This document shows positions 1 through 5,052 of a DNA stretch of 5,276 bases, one piece after another (position 1 is the first letter of the stretch; the number at the start of each line of letters is the position of its first letter). Under the pieces are notes generated by a model. The model did not search any database, was not told where the DNA came from, and worked only from the letters and a program-made list of their open reading frames with translations. Made by a program: the position numbers and the translations under genes. Origin of the DNA: Phycisphaerales bacterium. GTDB lineage: Bacteria > Planctomycetota > Phycisphaerae > Phycisphaerales > SM1A02. The stretch lies in contig SKZB01000091.1 in assembly GCA_007127615.1 (NCBI GenBank), forward strand, positions 1-5,276. The letters run 5' to 3'.

Positions 1-15
1 ATTCGCGATCAGCAT
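1..15 (-). CDS. Possible first codons of a gene running off the left edge
   Basis: An ATG on the minus strand at 15-13 opens a frame reading M-L-I-A-N to the window edge. It lies about 75 bp downstream of a promoter-like element (87-112), the same spacing seen for the genes starting at 1015 and 2984, which is the main argument for it. The Shine-Dalgarno sequence is poor: only an AGG directly before the start and a GGCGAG further up. Five codons cannot identify a product, and the true start could lie outside the window. Confidence 0.2.
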
Positions 16-41
16 GCCTAAGCTCGCCTAAGAATGAACAG

Positions 42-73
42 GCAGTCTGAATATCCCCGACAAGCCAGACTGC
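42..73 (-). other. Inverted repeat in the presumed leader of the left-edge gene
   Basis: GCAGTCTG at 42-49 and CAGACTGC at 66-73 are perfect 8-bp inverted arms around a 16-nt loop. They fall between the promoter-like element at 87-112 and the possible start at 15, so the stem would lie in the 5' untranslated leader. It could be a leader hairpin or a protein-binding site. There is no T-tract on either side, so it is not a typical intrinsic terminator. Confidence 0.4.
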
Positions 74-86
74 TCGCTTCTGTCCA

Positions 87-112
87 GACCAGTGTACGCA
101 ATCAGCCATGAT
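87..112 (-). promoter_or_regulatory. Promoter-like GATTGCG-TACACTGG element, copy B
   Basis: Read on the minus strand, this stretch has ATCATGG, then CTGATTGCG, then TACACT (96-91) and GGTC. The TACACT hexamer is a plausible -10 box for the gene leaving the window on the left. It is 25 of 26 bases identical to the element at 3051-3082 apart from a 6-bp insertion there. It overlaps the stop codon (104-102) of the nucleotidyltransferase-HEPN gene, so the next gene can be transcribed independently. No good -35 TTGACA is visible at normal spacing. The promoter role is inferred from position and recurrence. Confidence 0.45.
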
Positions 113-1015
113 TATGCAGAAATCCTGCGTCATCCACCAGTTCCCGCACCGACCGCGCCAGGATCTCCAGGTCCTCCCGGCTGATCGAGTAGTGCCGGTC
201 GTACCGCGCTCCGATGTACGCGTAGTCGAGATCGGAGAAGCGCTCCCGGTCCTCCGGTGTCTTCATCGGAAAGATGCCCACCACCGCCGGCACGTGCTTT
301 GCCGCCTCATCGCCGAGCGTCTCGAGGAAGTGCTCGTGGGGCTGTAGTGGGTGAAGACGAGGAGGATCGTCTTGTAGGCGGTCTCCGCCGCCTGGTGCAG
401 GTTGAACGCGGCATACTTCAGCCTGTCTTCCGTCATCGCGTACTTGAAGCCGGAATGAAAGTCGTCAACCCTCGCCATGCCCTCCTCGAAGTACTCCCGC
501 CCCAGCGCTGCCCTTCGCTCCGCGGAGATCTCTTTGACCTCCGCCAGCTTCACGTTCCCGGAATCGTGCAGCATGATCCCCTCCTTCACAATGTCGGTGT
601 AAAAGTACCGCCCCTCGGTGAGCCGTTCGTTGAAACACTCGATGTCGTAGCCGATGAACCGCGCGTGGGCCTGCAGCCCCGCTTTGCGCGTCCGCTTGCT
701 GAGCTGATCCCACCTGACCGGACTCTCTCTGCTCTCGGCGCTGCTTTCGGATTCGCTCCCCGCACCAATCCCGGAATCGGGCCCCGAACCACTTTCAGTC
801 CCGCGCGTGATCACGAGGATGTCGTAATCCGACGGATGACCCGACCGGCGCTCATCCGGCGGCGGCAGATCCTTCTCACTCTTCCAGTCGCCCCGGGCAA
901 ACGATCCGAACAGGATCACCATCTCCGCGTCCGCGACTTCGGATCGAACGAGCTCGACCAGCCGGGCCAGGTCGGACCGATGCGCTTCCGGAAGATGACT
1001 GAGATCGGTGTTCAT
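102..1015 (-). CDS. Nucleotidyltransferase-HEPN fusion protein, split by a one-base frameshift
   Basis: The gene starts at ATG 1015 and would encode 304 residues if one base were restored. The N-terminal half is a minimal nucleotidyltransferase: LFGSFARGDW at residues 35-44 and PSDYDILV at 61-68 give the GS...DxD signature of the fold that transfers a nucleotide to RNA or protein. The C-terminal half is a HEPN domain (about 165-295), with the helix YAAFNLHQAAE at 201-211 and the motif TPEDRERF...AYIGARYDRHYSI further on. Fused and paired HEPN/MNT proteins are known as toxin-antitoxin modules (type VII), in which the nucleotidyltransferase modifies and silences the HEPN RNase; that role is by family, not shown here. 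I see no clean Rx4-6H RNase motif. The frame breaks at the C-run 338-341: unshifted reading ends at 263 after 250 residues, whereas adding one C makes the HEPN helix continue to the stop at 102. A Ser/Gly/Glu-rich insert occupies residues 71-98. The upstream Shine-Dalgarno is weak (GGGGC). Whether the break is a real mutation, an assembly error or recoding is open. Confidence 0.82.
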
Positions 1016-1080
1016 GAACGAAGTGCCCCGCGTCCCACCCCCCGAAAAAACACGCCCCGTCTTCAGATCCCTCCGGCCGC

Positions 1081-1101
1081 CCAGTATACCCGCAATCGCC
1101 C
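1081..1101 (-). promoter_or_regulatory. Promoter-like GATTGCG-TATACTGG element, copy C
   Basis: On the minus strand the stretch reads GGGCGATTGCGGGTATACTGG. TATACT (1088-1083) is close to a housekeeping -10 box and lies 67 bp before the ATG of the nucleotidyltransferase-HEPN gene. GATTGCG and the trailing CTGG are shared with the elements at 87-112 and 3051-3082. It sits in the short gap between that gene and the truncated HAD gene, so it separates their transcription. The assignment rests on similarity and position. Confidence 0.5.
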
Positions 1102-1183
1102 GGTGACTCCGCCAACCGTCGCACCAGTTCGTCCCGCGCCATCCGGACTTCATGCTCATCCACGGACTGGCCGCACGCACAAA

Positions 1184-1408
1184 TCAAATGCCCCCGGTAG
1201 GTTCGAGATCCGAGATGTGCTTCCGATTCGTGGAGTGCGTGAGGACTTCGATCGCACGTTCGAGTGGCGGCCCGACGAAGGCGGCTGTTTCGGTGATGGC
1301 GCGAGGCTCGTACCCGAAGGCGGTGAGCGCATGGTTGAGCGACCGACTGATTCCCTCAAGCGGGTCAGAAAGGGTTCCATCGAGGTCGAAGAGAAACAGG
1401 TCGTCCAC
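1184..1408 (-). pseudogene. Truncated HAD-family phosphatase (phosphoglycolate phosphatase-like), N-terminal part only
   Basis: A GTG start at 1408, preceded by GGAGG (1416-1412, three bases away), opens a 74-codon frame. The only in-frame upstream codons end in a TGA within seven codons, so the start is well fixed. The beginning LFLFDLDGTLSDPLEGI is the HAD motif I, with Asp8 as the expected nucleophile and Asp10 as the acid/base; the following helix and FVGPPLERA (residues 44-52) match the cap region of the Gph/PGP-like subgroup. After about residue 54 the similarity stops, and the frame ends after some 20 unrelated residues. HAD motifs II (Ser/Thr), III (Lys) and IV (paired acids) are absent, and only about 170 bp remain before the next gene, whereas a full enzyme has roughly 210-230 residues. 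I read it as a remnant left by a deletion; it cannot be a complete phosphatase. Confidence 0.7.
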
Positions 1409-1530
1409 ATGCCTCCGATCAAGTCAGCGCCGAACGCGGGCGATCAGCGGGCGGCGGCCGATCAACAATCTATCAATCTCGGATCTTCCGGAAATCGTGT
1501 GGGCTGGTTGGCATCTCGCCGCGCCTTGTG

Positions 1531-1552
1531 GGGGGCTTCGCCGCCAGCCCCC
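1531..1552. repeat. GC-rich hairpin
   Basis: GGGGGCT (1531-1537) and AGCCCCC (1546-1552) pair perfectly around the 8-nt loop TCGCCGCC. The stem is strong, but no T-tract follows on either strand, so it is at best an atypical terminator. It lies in the gene-poor gap upstream of the HAD fragment. Confidence 0.4.
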
Positions 1553-1803
1553 AACACCCCCCGGCTCCCCCCGAAAGGGCTTGGGACCTTTGCGGTCTGG
1601 TCGGTATGTGGTGTGGATGAGAGGCCAAGACCCGATCAACGCGAAGATCCAGCGCGTCAAACGCATAGTGTGCGGCGAACCGCAGACGCGAACGGCTCCG
1701 CCTGGCCGTCGCCATCCACATCCGCGGACTTGATCCCTAATCCGCCAAATCCACCCACACAGATTCCTGAAGCGCCTCAATCTACTCGTCGTCCGCCGCC
1801 GCT

Positions 1804-1829
1804 CGTGACCGATGCTCCGTGACCGATGC
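1804..1829. repeat. 12-bp direct repeat, two copies
   Basis: CGTGACCGATGC occurs at 1804-1815 and again at 1818-1829, two bases apart. It lies just past the stop of the small hypothetical gene at 1845. A 6-bp inverted repeat, CCGAAT (1829-1834) and ATTCGG (1847-1852), spans that stop codon. Function unknown; possibly replication slippage or a weak transcript-end structure. Confidence 0.45.
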
Positions 1830-1844
1830 CGAATTTCCGCCCCG

Positions 1845-2161
1845 TCATTCGGTCATGGATACCCCAGCGATCTCCCTGTCACGAAGTGTCACGGTGTAAC
1901 CGCGGAACTCGGGATCACCCTCGACAAGGTACGTCAACCGGATCGTGCCGGAGTCATCATCCATGTCGATCCCAACGCGAGTCGCCAGCCGGGACCGAAG
2001 CTCATCGGCTGCCTGGATCTCGGGGTGGCATTTGACGAGCGCGGAACAGATCTCGGGCCCCAATCTCAGGTGGTGTGCCGGAAGATCACGAAGAAGCTGC
2101 CCGCATCCACCTCTACGCGGATGAAAACGGTCCCACCGCACGACAACGCCAGAAGTGGCAC
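1845..2161 (-). CDS. Small hypothetical protein, probably split by a one-base frameshift
   Basis: I do not recognise the family. The last 74 codons (down to TGA 1847-1845) look genuinely coding: helix-like LGPEICSALVKCHPEIQAADELRSRLA, then strand-like SGTIRLTYLVEGDPEFRGYTVTL, with GC-rich third positions. Upstream, that frame loses its coding character (T- and A-ending codons), while a neighbouring frame from GTG 2161 gains it, reading TVFIRVEVDAGSFFVIFRHTT before a TGA at 2068-2066. Adding one C in the ACCACC run at 2074-2069 joins both into a 105-residue protein. GAGGA at 2175-2171, nine bases before the GTG, is a fair Shine-Dalgarno. The first residues (PLLALSCGG) resemble a very short lipobox, but I would not call a lipoprotein on this alone. 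The alternative is the single uninterrupted frame from TTG 2216 (123 residues). Confidence 0.5.
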
Positions 2162-2264
2162 ACTGCTCAGTCCTCATCTGGCGAACGACCGCGTTGACCG
2201 GGCCGCCACCAGTCAAAAATGACTTCTACATCCGCGTGTTCAGCAGCGCCGGCTGACCGCCTGG

Positions 2265-2984
2265 TCAGGCCGCAATCACTCGCGTCTGACGACGGGTTGC
2301 GGGGAACATCTGAAAGAACAGCGCCACAGGGGAGAGAACGACCCGGATACAGTACGAGGGAATGAGCATGAGAAACTCCTTCGCGGCCGATCGGACGCGG
2401 CGAGCGGAAAGGTTCCCCGGATAGCGCTTCTTTCGGAACCGGGGAACTGCATCGTATGACCGCCTCAGCTCTGTGAAGGTGGAGAATGGCATGAGAACTT
2501 CAGTGCAGGCGGAAGCAGGTTGCCGTTGATCGCGGAAGCGGGCAATGCAGATCGAAACCAGGCCAAGGGGTACTGTGATCAGCAGCAAGCGGATGCCGAA
2601 GCCGAGTTGGAAGACCGCCAGCCCGAAGACAAGCAACGCAAACGGCGCCGCCACCTGCGAAAGGCTCCAGCGCTTTGTTGTCGTTACAACGATGTGGCCA
2701 CGGGAATCGAGGAGCAGCAGAAGGCGCTGAAAGCAGTCCCATTCCGGCTTCGTGAGGTTGACGTGGTGATTGTTCAGGTCGTCGTAGACAAACCACGCGG
2801 TACCGGCAACGTATCTGACCGTCGTGTCATCCGAACTGCGGTACGGGCCAGCCAGGTCGTCGAACTCGAATGCGGAGATTTCGCCATCGAGGTATCGACG
2901 AATGATGCTCGCCAGTTGCTGTCGGTGATTGCGATTCATTGCTGGGTTCTGTCTCTCGTTGTACTTCTGAATTGCAGGATCCAT
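2265..2984 (-). CDS. Hypothetical membrane protein, 239 residues
   Basis: The start ATG at 2984 is fixed by a strong Shine-Dalgarno AGGAGGG (2995-2989) four bases upstream; an internal ATG 15 codons later is less likely. The N-terminal cytosolic-looking part (about residues 16-95) is helical, with RRYLDGEISAFEFDDLAG and the pattern VRYVAGTAWFVYDDLNNHHVNLTKPEWDCFQRLLLLLDS; I have the impression of a small conserved domain seen in many bacterial hypothetical proteins, without a known function. Residues 111-129 and 131-148 are strongly hydrophobic and look like a transmembrane hairpin. A basic stretch (RRSYDAVPRFRKKRYPG) and a third hydrophobic segment (about 203-226) follow. It has its own promoter-like element 70 bp upstream (3051-3082), so it is probably transcribed separately from the lipoprotein gene to its right. 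No catalytic motif is visible. Confidence 0.72.
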   Translation of the reverse strand: MDPAIQKYNERQNPAMNRNHRQQLASIIRRYLDGEISAFEFDDLAGPYRSSDDTTVRYVAGTAWFVYDDLNNHHVNLTKPEWDCFQRLLLLLDSRGHIVVTTTKRWSLSQVAAPFALLVFGLAVFQLGFGIRLLLITVPLGLVSICIARFRDQRQPASACTEVLMPFSTFTELRRSYDAVPRFRKKRYPGNLSARRVRSAAKEFLMLIPSYCIRVVLSPVALFFQMFPATRRQTRVIAA

Positions 2985-3050
2985 TTCGCCCTCCTGCTGC
3001 GCAACAGAGTCTGGATAAGCAGGCAACACCGGGTTTTTCGCGTCAGCTTG

Positions 3051-3082
3051 GACCAGTGTAAGGGTACGCAATCACCCATGAT
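3051..3082 (-). promoter_or_regulatory. Promoter-like GATTGCG-TACACTGG element, copy A
   Basis: On the minus strand it reads ATCATGG, GTGATTGCGTA, the 6-bp insertion CCCTTA, then CACTGGTC. The candidate -10 box TACACT lies at 3060-3055, 70 bp before the ATG of the membrane protein. Without the insertion it matches 87-112 in 25 of 26 bases. No convincing -35 box is seen. Function is inferred. Confidence 0.45.
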
Positions 3083-3301
3083 CGTGCCAGGCCAATCTGC
3101 CTCCATGGCAGAGCGCGGAGCAAAGGCCGGCTCGCCGAGCCACGCCGCGCGGAACACGCTTCCAGTTGGTCTGAGATTACCCCGGGCAGGTGCCCCCTCC
3201 TTCGTCGGTCTACCCACACTTTCGCGCGCAGTCGCCAGTTAACGTCCCGAGCCCGCCCCAATCGCATCCCACTTCGTTACTCGCCCGCGCTCCCGCCCTC
3301 C

Positions 3302-3341
3302 CCTTCGTGCCTCCGTGCCTTCGTGCCTTCGTGCCTCCGTG
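3302..3341. repeat. 8-bp tandem repeat, five units of CCTYCGTG
   Basis: Units at 3302, 3310, 3318, 3326 and 3334 alternate CCTTCGTG and CCTCCGTG, and a degenerate sixth copy (CCTCTGCT) follows to 3349. On the minus strand this is a GGCACGRA-type run just past the lipoprotein stop. The only variable position is a pyrimidine. It could vary in copy number between strains. Confidence 0.8.
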
Positions 3342-3349
3342 CCTCTGCT

Positions 3350-4870
3350 CTACCTCCGAATCTCCCCCAGATCGACCACGACCCGGCCGTGCCGGTAGTA
3401 GTCCATGTTGATCGTGTTCTCGTTGATGAACGTGAAGACGAGGCAGTTGGCGCGGAGATTGTCCGCGTAGTTCAGATCGCCGAATCCGGGCCCCGCGTAC
3501 TGGGCGTTGTGATAGCGTTGGGCGTGGTTGTGAAAGTGAAAGAGTGCGGTGTACGCCGCATCGAGCATTTCCTGGGAAGCGATGAACTTCTGCGCGTGCT
3601 GCCGGATGCGCGGAATGAACTCCAGCAGCTCGAAGCGCCCCTGTTCATCCAGATCGATCACCCCGCCGTACTCCGTGGTCTCGTCCCGCCGGTCGCGCTC
3701 CGCGTAATCGAAGAGATGTTCGATCATCTCGGGAACCTGAAACGCCCTGATCGCCATGTGCATGGCCACGTAATCGCCCCACTTCAAACGATCGCGCTGA
3801 TCGCGCAACAGATCGCGCCGGCCGCCGCGGATATTGTCAAAGTCATCGGTGGGATGGTGGTGCCGCTGCGGATCAAGTTTCGCGGTCAGGCGTCGATCGA
3901 GTTCCTGCGTGCTCAGGGTGAGCATCTCGGGGGCGTGCCGGGCGGCGGCCACGACGATCGCCAGGTCGCGCAGTTCCAGCTCGCGGCGACGCTCGGGGGG
4001 AAGCTGCGCCATCGCGCTGCGGGCTTCGGACCAGAAATCGGCGCGGCTCGGCTCCCGCAGTTTGCGCAGCCAGAGAATCTCTTCGCGGTTGTGCGGCACG
4101 ATGCCGAGCTCTTTCGCCCCCGCGCGGAGATCGATCAGCATCACGTCATCTTCGGGCAACTCCGCCCCGGTCAACAGTTCGAGCAGCCGGTCGCGATGCC
4201 CGAGCCGGTGCAACAGGTCCCAGCAGCGCACCCGCAGTCCCTGTTCCGCGACGGAGCGCGCGGTCAGAAAGGTGTCGAAGAGCAGATCGGCGATCGCCTC
4301 CTCGCCGTGCAACTTCACCAGCGTCTGGTACTCGATGCGATCGGATTCATCGCGGATGAGCGGGTTCTCCCGTCCCCATCGGCTGATCAGCGCGGGGGTG
4401 AGCTCGACCCAGCCGCGGTCGGCGATCAGTTCGCTCAAGCGCTGCGACCAGCCGGGCATGTTGAGGCGGGGATACCGCTGACGGATCGTACGTTTGAGCG
4501 CTTCGGGGTCCATCACTTCGAGACGTCCGAATGCCTCTTCGCGCACGGCCACGGTGTACCCGGGCACGTACATGAGCCGGTGAAGCTGTTCACGGTAGGT
4601 TTCGTCGTCCGGCGTGGTATCGAGCGCGTTCATCGCCGCGACCTGCCGGCCGGGTGAATTGTTCGGATCACGCAGTTCCCCCATGGCCTCTTCGATGGGG
4701 ACGGTCGTGGCGCAGCCGACCGAAAGCAGCGTCAAAACCAGGAGAAGCAGCGCCACCGGGGTGGCGGTCCGGTCGCCGCAACCCTTGTCAGCGTGGCGCC
4801 GGTCAGAGTGGCGCCGGTGAGATTCGCACCGGGTCAGTCGGTCCTGCTGCGTTTGGATCGTGTGGAGCAT
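3350..4870 (-). CDS. Predicted lipoprotein with a JAMM/MPN-like C-terminal domain
   Basis: Numbered from ATG 4870 the product has 506 residues. A hydrophobic run with a lipobox (VALLLLVLTLLSVGC, Cys53) predicts export and lipid anchoring by the lipoprotein pathway. The 38 residues before it are unusually long and basic and are encoded in repeat DNA, so a GTG at 4756 (468 residues, signal without a basic start) is a real alternative. The middle, about 60-360, is helical and charged and may be HEAT-like; I do not recognise a family there. The last 110 residues have the order expected of a JAMM/MPN fold: Glu400 in TEYGGVI, a strand FELLEFIP, FHFHNH (His445, 447, 449), then GPGFGD with Asp465, then strands CLVFTFI and RVVVDLG. 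JAMM proteases use an upstream Glu, HxH and Asp to hold zinc, plus a Ser that here would be Gly462; the HxH-to-Asp loop is also longer. The domain call is inference; the protein could be an inactive or variant member. Confidence 0.78.
   Translation of the reverse strand: MLHTIQTQQDRLTRCESHRRHSDRRHADKGCGDRTATPVALLLLVLTLLSVGCATTVPIEEAMGELRDPNNSPGRQVAAMNALDTTPDDETYREQLHRLMYVPGYTVAVREEAFGRLEVMDPEALKRTIRQRYPRLNMPGWSQRLSELIADRGWVELTPALISRWGRENPLIRDESDRIEYQTLVKLHGEEAIADLLFDTFLTARSVAEQGLRVRCWDLLHRLGHRDRLLELLTGAELPEDDVMLIDLRAGAKELGIVPHNREEILWLRKLREPSRADFWSEARSAMAQLPPERRRELELRDLAIVVAAARHAPEMLTLSTQELDRRLTAKLDPQRHHHPTDDFDNIRGGRRDLLRDQRDRLKWGDYVAMHMAIRAFQVPEMIEHLFDYAERDRRDETTEYGGVIDLDEQGRFELLEFIPRIRQHAQKFIASQEMLDAAYTALFHFHNHAQRYHNAQYAGPGFGDLNYADNLRANCLVFTFINENTINMDYYRHGRVVVDLGEIRR
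4787..4831. repeat. 15-bp tandem repeat, three units
   Basis: Units at 4787-4801, 4802-4816 and 4817-4831 follow GTSAGMGTGGCGCCG; the first two differ at one base, the third is more diverged. The repeat lies in the doubtful N-terminal part of the lipoprotein gene. In a different minus-strand frame it reads GANLTGATLTGATL, the pattern of pentapeptide repeats, but that frame has a TGA two codons before it and another stop about 20 codons after. Confidence 0.75.
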
Positions 4871-4876
4871 CCCGGT

Positions 4877-4882
4877 AGTGTA
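4877..4882 (-). promoter_or_regulatory. Candidate -10 box TACACT before the lipoprotein gene
   Basis: On the minus strand TGATCGGTACACTACCGGG precedes the first ATG (4870-4868). The hexamer equals that of the elements at 87-112 and 3051-3082, although GATTGCG is here only GATCGG. If this is the -10 box, transcription would begin around the ATG itself, giving a leaderless message, or the true start is the downstream GTG at 4756 with a leader of about 110 bases. Confidence 0.35.
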
Positions 4883-4962
4883 CCGATCAGGATGCACCCG
4901 ACCACGCAACCGGCGGATGGGCGGGGTTTTTCACATCGCCGGTGCGATACGTCAGTCCAGGA

Positions 4963-4998
4963 CGTCGGTGCAAGAGTCGGTGCAAGATTCGGTGCAAG
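4963..4998. repeat. 12-bp tandem repeat, three units
   Basis: Units CGTCGGTGCAAG (4963), AGTCGGTGCAAG (4975) and ATTCGGTGCAAG (4987) share their last nine bases or more. They lie in the gap between the dockerin gene and the lipoprotein gene. The minus-strand reading gives LAPNLAPTLAPT in a short frame without a ribosome binding site, so I treat it as non-coding. Confidence 0.75.
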
Positions 4999-5029
4999 GG
5001 CGCCGGTGCCGGCAACCCGATGCGGGGCC

Positions 5030-5052
5030 AAAACGCCGGCCGCTGCCGCGGC
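5030..5052 (-). terminator. Possible terminator of the dockerin-protein gene
   Basis: GCCGC (5039-5043) and GCGGC (5048-5052) form a 5-bp stem with a 4-nt loop immediately after the stop codon. On the minus strand CGGCG and four T (5033-5030) follow. The stem is short and the T-tract weak and displaced, so this is tentative. Confidence 0.3.

Larger units (their letters stand above)
1409..1844. other. 435-bp GC-rich gap without a supportable gene
   Basis: Frames are open on both strands but none has a recognisable product, a good ribosome binding site or coding-like third-position composition throughout. The stretch holds a GC hairpin at 1531-1552, a short CCC-GAAA-GGG stem-loop near 1568-1579, and a 12-bp direct repeat at 1804-1829. 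On the minus strand near 1730-1690 a short run reads ADVDGDGQAE, resembling one calcium loop of a dockerin or FG-GAP repeat. It lies between two stop codons and may be a gene scrap or chance. Confidence 0.5.
2985..3349. other. Intergenic stretch between the membrane-protein and lipoprotein genes
   Basis: About 365 bp hold no supportable gene. From left to right: the Shine-Dalgarno and leader of the gene at 2984, the promoter-like element (3051-3082), a 13-bp palindrome GGCTCGCCGAGCC at 3129-3141, and an 8-bp tandem repeat (3302-3341) that ends nine bases from the lipoprotein stop codon. Open frames here are short and share no coding features. Confidence 0.55.

Noticed and set aside
876..1187. 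Minus-strand frame starting with ICACGQSVDEHEVRMARDELVRRL
   Set aside because: The first 40 residues look protein-like and third positions are fairly GC-rich, but the frame then overlaps the start of the nucleotidyltransferase gene in another frame, contains its promoter-like element, and lacks a ribosome binding site. It may be a gene scrap, but I cannot support it.
1191..1215. GGTTCGAGATCC resembling a tRNA T-arm
   Set aside because: No matching acceptor, D-arm or anticodon stem can be laid out around it, and it lies inside the HAD fragment.
1531..1552. GC hairpin as an intrinsic terminator
   Set aside because: The stem is strong but neither side has a T-tract, and no gene ends next to it.
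1690..1735. ADVDGDGQAE calcium-loop-like run on the minus strand
   Set aside because: A single loop between two nearby stop codons, without the second loop or the hydrophobic helix ending seen at the right edge. Too short to call a dockerin fragment.
257..1822. Open frame of 521 codons on the plus strand
   Set aside because: It runs opposite to the nucleotidyltransferase-HEPN gene, the HAD fragment and the gap. The composition is rich in Arg and Pro without domain signals, as typical of a GC-rich shadow frame.
3302..3341. Short repeats as a CRISPR array
   Set aside because: Units are 8 bp and directly adjacent, with no spacers. The 12-bp and 15-bp repeats further right also lack spacers.
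3323..4657. Long open frame of 444 codons on the plus strand
   Set aside because: It is antisense to the lipoprotein gene, begins inside the 8-bp tandem repeat, has no ribosome binding site and no recognisable domain. Long antisense frames are expected in GC-rich coding DNA.
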